A DNA stretch of 15,193 nt from contig JAISDD010000008.1 in NCBI GenBank assembly GCA_031265005.1, positions 1 through 15,193 on the forward strand, written 5' to 3'. The stretch's first letter is position 1; each line of letters starts with the position of its first letter. The position numbers and the translations under genes were made by a program. Source of the DNA: Syntrophomonadaceae bacterium (GTDB lineage: Bacteria > Bacillota > Syntrophomonadia > Syntrophomonadales > Syntrophomonadaceae). Under the pieces are notes generated by a model. It saw nothing but the letters and a program-made list of their open reading frames with translations. It was not told the DNA's origin and searched no databases. Below, piece by piece: positions 1 to 6,499 of this stretch.

Positions 1-282
1 GGCCGTTTGAGTTAGATTAGCTTTTTCTGCGTTAAATCTCTTGGCCAGAGCCGATTTTTTACGAGCCGCCGTATTTTTATGCAGGATTCCTTTGCTTACC
101 CCTTTATCGATTAAAGAAATAAGTTTAATAAAACTATCATGTGCTTGTTCTGTATCAGTACCTTGCATAGATACCTCGAATTTTTTGTAAGCAGTGTTCA
201 AACGACTTTTCCGCGCTTTATTGCGCAAATGATTAGCTTCGGCCCTGCGAGCCCGCTTGGCAGGAGTTTTACTCTTCGCCAC
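1..282 (-). CDS. rpsT: 30S ribosomal protein S20 (3' end outside window)
   Basis: Primary 16S rRNA-binding protein of the small ribosomal subunit. Reading from a GTG at 282 gives 94 codons without a stop, so the C-terminus lies beyond position 1. The N-terminus VAKSKTPAKRARRAEANHLR, the very basic first third, and the later KGVSKGILHKNTAARKKSAL stretch are the S20 signature; the family is usually 85-95 residues, so only a few residues are missing. The GTG is chosen because an AAGGAG ribosome binding site (291-296) sits 8 nt upstream. An overlapping ATG frame starting a few bases earlier (MEKWRRVKLL...) has no family resemblance and is a shadow. The gene has its own promoter (321-349) and is probably transcribed independently of the sugar genes upstream. 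Identification is confident. Confidence 0.95.
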   Translation of the reverse strand, partial: MAKSKTPAKRARRAEANHLRNKARKSRLNTAYKKFEVSMQGTDTEQAHDSFIKLISLIDKGVSKGILHKNTAARKKSALAKRFNAEKANLTQTA

Positions 283-320
283 TTTTCCATCTCCTTATCT
301 GATGATTGTTTAATGAAAAT

Positions 321-349
321 ACTATAGCATTTACAGCGGAGAAGCGCAA
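321..349 (-). promoter_or_regulatory. SigmaA-type promoter of rpsT
   Basis: On the minus strand there is TTGCGC (344-349), a 17-nt spacer and TATAGT (321-326). The -10 is preceded by TGC, an extended -10. It lies about 40 nt upstream of the GTG start of the S20 gene. Spacing and position are ideal; the call is by eye. Confidence 0.7.
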
Positions 350-396
350 GCATAAGTTGAAAAAATGATGGTTTATGGAGCAGGTTTTTCGTATTA

Positions 397-1128
397 TTAA
401 ATGTTTTTTTGCTGAACATGAGCGTTTATCAAAATCCAATCTGGATGTTCCCGCAATAATTCCAATATGTCGTCCATAGTAAAATAAGGGTTGAGCGGAT
501 ATAGGGCAGTGATGATTTTGCTGATCAGTAAAAAATCTTCTTCTTGGTCCACAGTCCAGCGGTGATGGCTCAAATCAACCGCGTGCCGCATGTTGCCTAA
601 ACGAAAAAGATGGGGGTTTTGGTAAATATACGGCGTTACATGTTCATGCTGAGAAGGAGTTTTAGCTTCTTTATATGATTTTTCCAAAGCCCAGAACGGG
701 AAAACTTCTGCGGTGATACCTCTGGGATAAGAAGGAACTAAGAGCGTGGAAACGTAATCATATTTATCTTGGTTACGCAAATAAAACTCTATTTCCTGAT
801 CGACGATCAGCGGGTCGATCACTGGGCAGTCAGCTGTAGCTCTGACTATTATATCGGCTTGAATTTCAGAGGCGGCTAAATAATAACGTTCCAGTACATC
901 GTCTTCAGAGCCCCGAAATATTTTTATACCTTTATTAAGGCAATATTCCGCTATTACATCGTCCGCTTTGTTTTTAGTAGTAGCTATCACAATGTCATCA
1001 CCTAACCGGCAATGATTAAGACGTTCTAAATGATATTCCAGTAACGGTTTATTCAAAACTTCTTTCATCACTTTACCGGGCAAACGTTCAGAACCCATAC
1101 GAGCCTGTATGATAATGGCAATTTTCAT
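397..1128 (-). CDS. spsF: SpsF-type cytidylyltransferase (CMP-nonulosonate/KDO synthetase-like)
   Basis: A 243-residue cytosolic nucleotidyltransferase of the CMP-KDO synthetase-like group (SpsF/COG1861 type). It is expected to activate a sugar or sugar acid with CTP. The N-terminal loop QARMGSERLPGKVM (residues 8-21) is the family's nucleotide-binding signature, and RATADCPVID (96-105) carries the metal-binding Asp. The start is fixed by a perfect AGGAGG 5 nt upstream of the ATG, and only 16 nt separate it from the stop of the synthase gene, so the two are co-transcribed. In this setting the likely product is a CMP-activated nine-carbon sugar acid (pseudaminic or legionaminic type). However, the sequence is of the Bacillus SpsF type rather than classical PseF/NeuA, so the exact substrate is inferred. 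No domain is missing. Confidence 0.82.
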   Translation of the reverse strand: MKIAIIIQARMGSERLPGKVMKEVLNKPLLEYHLERLNHCRLGDDIVIATTKNKADDVIAEYCLNKGIKIFRGSEDDVLERYYLAASEIQADIIVRATADCPVIDPLIVDQEIEFYLRNQDKYDYVSTLLVPSYPRGITAEVFPFWALEKSYKEAKTPSQHEHVTPYIYQNPHLFRLGNMRHAVDLSHHRWTVDQEEDFLLISKIITALYPLNPYFTMDDILELLREHPDWILINAHVQQKNI

Positions 1129-1144
1129 AATGTCCTCCTAAAAG

Positions 1145-2179
1145 TTAATACAAAATATCCCAGGTTATGGGAGTTCCTTTTTTAATATTTCTGAGCGCTG
1201 GTTTATCTATGATATCGTTTAAATATTTGGGCGGCAACCCGCCTGCCGGTCTTATAGACCTAATATTTTTCTCAGTTAAAAGGTCGCCGGCGTTTATATC
1301 TTCAATTGCGAATAAAGATCTTCCGAATAACTGATTTTTCCGTTTATTCTCTGTCATTTCATAAGAGATTTTCCCTAGCGCTTTTTCAGCTTCTCTGACT
1401 GCTTTGACCATGAGGCGAAATTCGGCCGCCTCTAAAGAAAATTCCGCGTCAGGACCCCCGATAGCTTTATCAAGTATAAAGTGCTTCTCTATGACTACGG
1501 CGCCCAAAGCGACAGAAACCACCGGAACGGTTATACCTAGAGTATGGTCCGACAAGCCTGTTTCTACGCCGAAAGTTTCTTTCATGTTGGGTATGGTTTT
1601 CAAATTGGCGTCTGCGATGGGGGCGGGATATGACGAGGTGCATTTTAACAAAATTATTTGCTGATTTCCCATGCGGGTACAGGCGTTGACGGCTTCTTCA
1701 ATATCAGAAAGAGCAGCGATACCGGTGGAAATCATTACTGGTTTACCTTGGGCGGCAACGTATTCAATTAAAGGGATATCGGTTATTTCAAAAGAAGCGA
1801 TTTTATAAGCCGGAACCTTTAAATTTTTCAGAAAATCGACCGCGGTTTTATCAAATGGGGTAGAAAAAAAAATCATACCTAATTCATGGGCATACGCTTG
1901 AAGTTCTTTTTGCCATTCCCAAGGGGTATAGGCTTCGCTGTACAAATCATATAGAGTTCTTCCGTCCCATAAAGTGCCGCCGCCTAATTTGAAATATTCG
2001 TTGTCGCATTTTATAGTAAGGGTGTCGGCGGTATAAGTTTGAATTTTAATGGCGTCCGCTCCAGCTTCTTTGGCGGCTTTAATAGTATTTTTAGCAATAT
2101 CAATATTATGGCCGTGATTAGCGGACATCTCCGCCACAATCAAAACTTGTTCACCGATATGAAAATTTTCTATTTGCAT
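1145..2179 (-). CDS. pseI: Pseudaminic acid synthase (PseI/SpsE, NeuB family)
   Basis: A 344-residue cytosolic enzyme of the NeuB sialic-acid-synthase family, which condenses phosphoenolpyruvate with a six-carbon amino sugar to make a nine-carbon sugar acid. The TIM-barrel domain spans about residues 8-280, with conserved KIQTYTADT (45-53), STPFDKTAVDFL (106-117), KIASFEI (126-132), and the metal-ligand histidines SDHT (H212) and EKHF (H233). A C-terminal SAF/antifreeze-like domain follows (about 286-344) with the RPAGGLPP loop. The insert WDGRTLYDLYSEAYTPWEW (71-89) is characteristic of pseudaminic rather than sialic acid synthases, which is why PseI is preferred over NeuB. The ribosome binding site (GAGG, 13 nt from ATG) is weak. 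A 239-nt gap separates it from the aminotransferase gene, with a possible promoter inside; downstream it is tightly coupled to spsF. Confidence 0.88.
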   Translation of the reverse strand: MQIENFHIGEQVLIVAEMSANHGHNIDIAKNTIKAAKEAGADAIKIQTYTADTLTIKCDNEYFKLGGGTLWDGRTLYDLYSEAYTPWEWQKELQAYAHELGMIFFSTPFDKTAVDFLKNLKVPAYKIASFEITDIPLIEYVAAQGKPVMISTGIAALSDIEEAVNACTRMGNQQIILLKCTSSYPAPIADANLKTIPNMKETFGVETGLSDHTLGITVPVVSVALGAVVIEKHFILDKAIGGPDAEFSLEAAEFRLMVKAVREAEKALGKISYEMTENKRKNQLFGRSLFAIEDINAGDLLTEKNIRSIRPAGGLPPKYLNDIIDKPALRNIKKGTPITWDILY

Positions 2180-2232
2180 TTTTCTAAATGATCCTCATTC
2201 TTTTTTTATAGCAATAATAACAATTATATATT

Positions 2233-2261
2233 ATTATACAAAACTATTCTTCACAAATAAA
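2233..2261 (-). promoter_or_regulatory. Possible promoter of the pseI-spsF pair
   Basis: The minus strand shows a perfect TATAAT (2233-2238) and a weak TTTATT (-35, 2256-2261) with 17-nt spacing, about 55 nt upstream of the synthase ATG. The surroundings are very A+T rich, so a chance match is possible. If real, the synthase and cytidylyltransferase can be expressed apart from the aminotransferase. Confidence 0.4.
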
Positions 2262-2276
2262 TGTTGCCTGACGCTG

Positions 2277-2290
2277 TAAGCACGTGCTTA
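2277..2290. repeat. 14-bp perfect palindrome upstream of pseI
   Basis: TAAGCACGTGCTTA is a perfect dyad 16 bp upstream of the putative -35 of the synthase promoter. The only U-run (TGATTTTTTTT) follows it on the plus strand, where no gene ends, so it is not a convincing terminator for the minus-strand genes. A dimeric regulator site is possible; no regulator can be named. Confidence 0.45.
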
Positions 2291-2418
2291 TGATTTTTTT
2301 TGATTAACAATTAAACAGGGCTTTCTTTGCTTTTTCTGCTTCCTGCCACGAAAAAATAAGGCGAAAGTAAAGGTTCAATACATTTTCATAGGCAATTTTC
2401 GAAAATAGCATTAGGAAT

Positions 2419-3615
2419 TTATTTTTGACGCCGGTAATAATTTATAACTTTTTTGACTGCCTTAATAACATCCTGAGCGTCTTCGTCGGACATAGACGGG
2501 AACAAAGGCAGAGTTATAATTTCCTGGTATACTTGTTCCGCTTGCGGGCATAAACCTGCTTCATAGCCTAAGCGCTTATAATAAGGATGAAGATAAACCG
2601 GAATATAATGAAGATTCACTCCGATATTTTCCGCGCGCAGCGCTGCGAATACAGTATTGCGGCTGACGTTTAATAATGGCAGCTTCAAGCGTATAACGTA
2701 TATATGCCATCCGGAAGCGGCATAGTCAGCTTCGCAAGGAACTATGAGCTCATCCATTGCAAGAAACGCTGCGGAGTATATTTGGGCCAGATATCTTCGG
2801 CGGCTGATAAAAACGTCGATTTTTTTGAGCTGACTGCTTCCTAAAGCGCTTTGCAAATCGGTAAGACGATAATTATAACCGAGAAATTGCTGTTCATAAT
2901 ACCAAGAGCTCTCAGTTTGAAGCGAAAGTTCCGTTTCCCGGGTGATGCCGTGGGCTCTGAACTGAAGCATCCGCTGGTAATAAGATTCATTATTAGTAGT
3001 GACCACGCCGCCTTCACCAGTGGTAATGGGTTTGACCGGATGGAAGCTGAATGCTGTCAAATCAGCGTTATTGCCTACTTTATTGCCTTTGTAAGAACTT
3101 CCTAAAGCGTGAGCGGCATCTTCGATAACGATTAAATTATGTTTGCGGGCTATTTTATTTATTGCGTCCATGTCCACTGATTGCCCGGCAAAATCCACTG
3201 GGATCAGAGCTTTAGTTTTAGGAGTGATTTTCCGCTCGATGTCGTGGAGGCCGATATTGAAAGTTTGAGGATCGATGTCAGCAAATACGGGGATTCCGCC
3301 GCAGTATAATATACAGTTGGCGGAGGCGGCAAAGGTCAGGGGACTTACAATCACTTGATCGTCTTTACCTATGCCCGCCGCGAAACAAGCCATATGAAGC
3401 GCCCCTGTTCCGCTGGAGACAGCTACCGCATATTTTGCTCCCACATATTCGGCGATTTGATTTTCGAATAATTGCACATAAGGGCCGGTAGTCAGATATT
3501 CGCCTTTTAATACTTCAACCACATTTTGAATATCATTATCATCGATAGATTGGCGCCCATAAGACAAAATGCTGTTTCTGGTCGGGGGACCGCCGTGAAT
3601 AGCCAATGGTTCCAT
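2419..3615 (-). CDS. pseC: PseC/SpsC-type sugar aminotransferase (DegT/DnrJ/EryC1)
   Basis: A 398-residue PLP-dependent sugar aminotransferase of the DegT/DnrJ/EryC1 family. It most resembles PseC, which makes UDP-4-amino-4,6-dideoxy-N-acetyl-beta-L-altrosamine in pseudaminic acid synthesis. Visible signatures are LTTGP (41-45), SSGTGALHMAC (67-77), the PLP-binding EDAAHALG (165-172), and HPVKPITTGEGG (192-203) with the internal-aldimine lysine K195. WYYEQQFLGYNYRLTDLQSA further on is typical of PseC. Length matches the family. The ATG has a GAGG 7-8 nt upstream. It is the first gene of the nonulosonic-acid module, preceded by a leader of about 300 nt and an extended -10 promoter. The dehydratase (PseB), acetyltransferase (PseH) and hydrolase (PseG) steps are not encoded in this window. 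Confidence 0.88.
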   Translation of the reverse strand: MEPLAIHGGPPTRNSILSYGRQSIDDNDIQNVVEVLKGEYLTTGPYVQLFENQIAEYVGAKYAVAVSSGTGALHMACFAAGIGKDDQVIVSPLTFAASANCILYCGGIPVFADIDPQTFNIGLHDIERKITPKTKALIPVDFAGQSVDMDAINKIARKHNLIVIEDAAHALGSSYKGNKVGNNADLTAFSFHPVKPITTGEGGVVTTNNESYYQRMLQFRAHGITRETELSLQTESSWYYEQQFLGYNYRLTDLQSALGSSQLKKIDVFISRRRYLAQIYSAAFLAMDELIVPCEADYAASGWHIYVIRLKLPLLNVSRNTVFAALRAENIGVNLHYIPVYLHPYYKRLGYEAGLCPQAEQVYQEIITLPLFPSMSDEDAQDVIKAVKKVINYYRRQK

Positions 3616-3927
3616 AGTACTTCCTCGCCTTACATTAATTTATGCGTTTTTTAACATATAAAAAGCCTCCGGTAAAAAATCAACATAACATATTTGGTAA
3701 AATGCTAGCGGCTACTAATTATTGGAGATATAGTTGGCTTTTATCCCGCCGCCTGAAAAAGCTGGAGACTTTTTGCTGAATCACAAAAGATCATATTTTT
3801 TACGGCCGCGTTTGATTTTAATACTAATCCGCATACCCCTGCAGGGCACACGTTAGTACATACTATTTTCCTTAGCTGCAGGCAAATCTTGTGACCTTTA
3901 GGTTATATTTGTCTGCGTTTTTAATAG
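3616..3927 (-). promoter_or_regulatory. Long untranslated leader of pseC, possibly structured
   Basis: About 310 nt between the predicted transcription start and the aminotransferase ATG hold no recognisable gene. On the RNA, GCAGaCAAAT (DNA 3907-3916) can pair with ATTTGcCTGC (3878-3887), closing a hairpin that contains a small ACC-TAAA-GGT stem. CCTGCAG (3876-3882) can instead pair with CTGCAGG (3838-3844), which would break the first hairpin. Further down, AAAAAG/CTTTTT can also pair. The mutually exclusive pairings are compatible with a regulatory RNA, but no known riboswitch class is recognised and no terminator stem with a U-run precedes the gene. The class is unknown and the function inferred. 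Confidence 0.35.
3640..3657 (-). CDS. Possible five-codon leader ORF (MLKNA) before pseC
   Basis: An ATG at 3657 reads MLKNA and stops at 3640. It is preceded by GGAGG (3666-3670) with 8-nt spacing, a stronger ribosome binding site than that of the aminotransferase itself, 24 nt further on. It may be a leader peptide or merely a ribosome standby site. There is no coding evidence beyond the ribosome binding site and start/stop. Confidence 0.2.
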   Translation of the reverse strand: MLKNA

Positions 3928-3933
3928 AGAATA

Positions 3934-3942
3934 AGTATAACA
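3934..3942 (-). promoter_or_regulatory. Extended -10 promoter of the pse module
   Basis: TGtTATACT on the minus strand (-10 hexamer 3934-3939) lies 29 nt downstream of the preceding gene's terminator. No good -35 is seen at 16-18 nt, which an extended -10 can tolerate. Transcription would start near 3927. Confidence 0.45.
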
Positions 3943-3970
3943 TATTTCTATAATTATCAGTTTTATTAAT

Positions 3971-4011
3971 AAAAAAACCAAGCATTAAATTATAAATAAT
4001 ACTTGGTTTTT
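3971..4011 (-). terminator. Rho-independent terminator after the copper-amine-oxidase-N protein gene
   Basis: AAAAACCAAG and CTTGGTTTTT form a 10-bp stem, extendable by five more A/T or G-T pairs, followed by T residues on the minus strand. It begins 47 nt after the stop codon at 4058. The symmetric A and T runs mean it could work in both directions. Confidence 0.8.
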
Positions 4012-4057
4012 GAAAATCAGATGCAATGATTGTTACATCAAAGTAATTCTTGCGTTA

Positions 4058-4996
4058 TTATTGCTGAACGCCTTCTGCTGTTTCGTTTTGCGCTTCGGCG
4101 GCGTCATTATCGGTAGTATCAGCAGCAGCCTCGGTTCCTTCTGCCGCCTTATCAGCGTCAGTTGGTTGTTCCGGTTCCGGCGGCGCTTCCGGGGCAGCTT
4201 TGGAAACGCTGACAACAACAGTGTTATCATCAACGATGGTAAAACTTACAGTAACGCCATCTTTTACAAATTCATTCTGATTTTTAGCTTCTGTGGTAGT
4301 AACCGCCCAATCACCGGTTGTTAAAAGCTCATAATACTTTTGCAGCTGTTCAATTTGGGCAGCGTCTTCAGCAGAATAAGCAAAACTGAAAGTTAATAAG
4401 CTGGCAGTGTTTTCAGTTACGGTATAATCAGCTTCAGCCAGAGCGGCATATTTAACATAGTTTGTTAAAGTGGGAAAATTCAAATAAGCATCTCCGGTAA
4501 AGTCCTCTTTAGGTTCGTCTACTACCGGCGGGGTAGGTTCAGGAGTTTTGGTAGTAATATTAATGGTACGGGTGTCGTTATCCCAAGCAACTTCCAAATC
4601 AATAGCTTCGCTTATGAATCTTATGGGGACCATAGTTCTGTCGCCTAAAATCTTAGCGGGAACGTCTAAAGTCGTTTCTTCTCCGTTAACGGTAGCTTTA
4701 ACTTGGTCGATGATCAAAATAATTTCATACTGAGCATTTTTAGCGGTTACAACCTGAGTAGCCTCGTCATAACTTACAGTCAAACCTAATTTTTCAAAAA
4801 TAGCTCTGGCAGGTACTAAAGTACGGCCTTCTTCAATAACCGGGGGCTGATCGAAGACAATTTCCGAGCCGTCATAGTAAGCTTTTATTACCGAAGCGGA
4901 AGTAACTACAACTTCCTCGTCGGCAGCCCACGCCGAAGAAGCCGCAGTTCCTAATCCAATAATTGCGGCCAACAACAATACCAATAATTTTTTCAT
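4058..4996 (-). CDS. Secreted copper-amine-oxidase-N (stalk) domain protein
   Basis: A 312-residue exported protein of unknown specific role. A clear Sec signal peptide (hydrophobic core LLVLLLAAIIGLG, predicted cut after SAWA at residue 24) is followed by a copper amine oxidase N-terminal-like domain (about 38-150). That domain shows the family's repeated pattern: GRTLVPARAIFEKLG (57-71), then DRTMVPIRFISEAI (119-132) and WDNDTRTINI. A proline-rich linker (151-162) leads to an unrecognised alpha/beta region (about 165-266) and an acidic Ala/Glu/Asp/Pro-rich tail (267-312) without an anchor motif. Despite the name, no catalytic amine oxidase domain is present; in Bacillota these domains are common in cell-wall and surface proteins. 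The ATG follows AGGAGG by 6 nt. The gene has its own promoter and terminator, so it is monocistronic. The exact function is unknown. Confidence 0.85.
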   Translation of the reverse strand: MKKLLVLLLAAIIGLGTAASSAWAADEEVVVTSASVIKAYYDGSEIVFDQPPVIEEGRTLVPARAIFEKLGLTVSYDEATQVVTAKNAQYEIILIIDQVKATVNGEETTLDVPAKILGDRTMVPIRFISEAIDLEVAWDNDTRTINITTKTPEPTPPVVDEPKEDFTGDAYLNFPTLTNYVKYAALAEADYTVTENTASLLTFSFAYSAEDAAQIEQLQKYYELLTTGDWAVTTTEAKNQNEFVKDGVTVSFTIVDDNTVVVSVSKAAPEAPPEPEQPTDADKAAEGTEAAADTTDNDAAEAQNETAEGVQQ

Positions 4997-5037
4997 TTTT
5001 CATCCTCCTACATTTTTATATGATCTTATGTATTAAA

Positions 5038-5066
5038 ATTATAAAACAAAAATCACAGATACGCAA
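5038..5066 (-). promoter_or_regulatory. SigmaA promoter of the stalk-domain protein gene
   Basis: TTGCGT (5061-5066), a 17-nt spacer and a perfect TATAAT (5038-5043) on the minus strand, 41 nt upstream of the ATG at 4996. This is one of the best promoters in the window. Confidence 0.75.
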
Positions 5067-5119
5067 AATATATCGTAAAAAATAGTATTTTTTTATATTT
5101 TAAAAATTATGGCCTCGTT

Positions 5120-5578
5120 TCATATCATTATTCGTAAATTCTCATATAATGGGACATTAAATCCTAATTTGCGGTATAAAGTACTGCCTTCCGGAGTTGC
5201 GTGCAAGTCTACCAGTGAAACGTTTTTGGCTTTTGCTTCTTTGAGCAGACGCTGTATTAATTGAGTGGCGATACCTTGTCTTCTAAAAGGGGGATAAACC
5301 AATACATTTAGTATAGTTCCAGTTTTCCCGTTTGCAAAAAGCGGATGGGCGGGTTTGTGAGATATTATTAAAAAAGCTGTTCCGGCTACGTTTTTTTCTA
5401 ATTCGAATAAAAGCGCCACCAAGTCCGCGCTGTTTAAATACGATCTGAAATAATCGGTAAGTTCAGTTGTTAATGAGCGATGTTCTTCAGCGTTGACAAA
5501 CTCGTTTAAACTATGTAAAAAATCAAAGCGAAGTTTTATAAGAAGCTCCAGATCGTTTATGCCAGCTTTTCTGATCAC
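5120..5578 (-). CDS. GNAT-family N-acetyltransferase
   Basis: A 152-residue cytosolic acetyl-CoA-dependent acetyltransferase whose substrate cannot be told. The fold shows in the order: N-terminal IRKAGINDLELLIKLR, a central strand TILNVLVYPPFRRQGIATQLIQ (about 87-108), and the C-terminal ATPEGSTLYRKLGF (about 127-140). RRQGIA is the acetyl-CoA pyrophosphate-binding motif and LYRKLGF the usual terminal motif. The start is GTG, with AGAGGT 7 nt upstream. It lies 31 nt downstream of rex and is probably in the same transcript. It does not specifically resemble PseH, so a role in the nearby pseudaminic acid pathway is not supported. Confidence 0.82.
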   Translation of the reverse strand: MIRKAGINDLELLIKLRFDFLHSLNEFVNAEEHRSLTTELTDYFRSYLNSADLVALLFELEKNVAGTAFLIISHKPAHPLFANGKTGTILNVLVYPPFRRQGIATQLIQRLLKEAKAKNVSLVDLHATPEGSTLYRKLGFNVPLYENLRIMI

Positions 5579-5609
5579 AGATCATACCTCTTTTTATTTG
5601 CTTTATAAT

Positions 5610-6266
5610 TTATGAATCAATCCGGAACGGAAACATATATTTGTCATGTGTTAAATTAAAACTGAGAATTTCCAGATTGACGGAAAAATCGACATGGCGC
5701 AATATTACATTATCTGGGACTTTAAGTACTTTGGGAGAAAAATTCAAGATGGCTTTAATGCCCGCAGCTACCAGTTGATCCGTAACTTCTTGAGCAGCAT
5801 CGGCAGGAACGGTTAAAATGCCTATGGATATGTCGTTTTCCTGCACCTTGTGAGCTAAAGTATCAATAGTATCCACTTGTATATTCATCATATGCGTCCC
5901 GATTATCTTTTTTTCAATGTCAAGGATAGCTTTGATTCTAAAGCCACGGTCGATGAATCCTTGATACAGGGCTAAGGCCGAACCGAGCTTACCCGCGCCT
6001 ATGATTATAGTATTCCATGCATGGTTTAATCCTAGAATTTTTATTATGTAACCGTATAGCTCATCGACCTTATAACCGACTCCGCGCATACCGAATTCTC
6101 CAAAATAAGCCAGATCTTTACGAACTTGAGCGGAACTTACACCGACGCCTTTTGCTATTTCGCCGGATGATACGGTTTTAAGCTGTTCGTTGAGAAGCTG
6201 TTTTAAAAAACGAGAATAAATGGAAAGCCGTGTAATAGTAGCTTCAGAAATCTTATAAACCTTCAA
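5610..6266 (-). CDS. rex: Redox-sensing transcriptional repressor Rex
   Basis: Rex senses the NADH/NAD+ ratio, binding DNA when NADH is low and repressing fermentation and respiration genes. The 218-residue product has an N-terminal winged helix (about 1-78, recognition part QVRKDLAYFGEFGMRGVGY) and a Rossmann domain with GAGKLGSALA (90-99), ending in the domain-swapped C-terminal helix. The start is taken as TTG at 6266, because AAGGAG lies 9 nt upstream and family members begin a few residues before KISEATITRLS. The open frame extends to an ATG at 6326, but those 20 extra residues are unlike Rex and overlap the ribosome binding site. A promoter lies about 170 nt upstream; the GNAT gene follows after 31 nt. 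Well-supported identification. Confidence 0.93.
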   Translation of the reverse strand: MKVYKISEATITRLSIYSRFLKQLLNEQLKTVSSGEIAKGVGVSSAQVRKDLAYFGEFGMRGVGYKVDELYGYIIKILGLNHAWNTIIIGAGKLGSALALYQGFIDRGFRIKAILDIEKKIIGTHMMNIQVDTIDTLAHKVQENDISIGILTVPADAAQEVTDQLVAAGIKAILNFSPKVLKVPDNVILRHVDFSVNLEILSFNLTHDKYMFPFRIDS

Positions 6267-6438
6267 ATTGTGCCACTCCTTAATTGAAAAATAATAGAAC
6301 CGAGAAAATAAATATAACCAATGCATTGAAAATAAACAGGGTACTGGAGTTTATAAATTATTGTTTTAAATAGCAATTTTTCATTTTATCGTAACGGCAA
6401 AATTATCCTTGATTTACTATTGTCCTTCAAAAGCGCCG

Positions 6439-6467
6439 ATTATAATGTGAACAATTAATTTTATCAT
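6439..6467 (-). promoter_or_regulatory. Probable rex promoter
   Basis: ATGATA (6462-6467), a 17-nt spacer and a perfect TATAAT (6439-6444) on the minus strand lie between folC and rex. The spacer contains TGTGAACAA, only a loose half-match to a Rex operator and without a second arm, so autoregulation is not claimed. A leader of about 165 nt would result; I see no clear structure in it. Confidence 0.5.
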
Positions 6468-6499
6468 GAATTTTCAATTATAAGCTAGCGTTAGTTTAA

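Noticed and set aside
3838..3916. Possible cyclic-di-GMP-I riboswitch before pseC
   Set aside because: ACC-TAAA-GGT followed by ACAAGATTTGCC and CTAAGG loosely recalls that class, but the essential GACGCAAAGCC-type core and the second stem are absent.
5081..5110. A/T-only hairpin after the GNAT gene as a terminator
   Set aside because: The stem is made solely of A and T runs with almost no loop; such matches are expected by chance in this A+T-rich stretch.
5120..5578. The GNAT gene as PseH of the pseudaminic acid pathway
   Set aside because: It lacks PseH-like sequence, is in the rex transcript and is separated from the pse genes by a gene with its own promoter and terminator.
6267..6326. 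Twenty-residue N-terminal extension of Rex from the ATG at 6326
   Set aside because: The extension is unlike Rex and would cover the AAGGAG that serves the TTG at 6266.
6446..6454. Rex operator in the rex promoter
   Set aside because: TGTGAACAA matches only one half-site; there is no inverted partner at the expected spacing.
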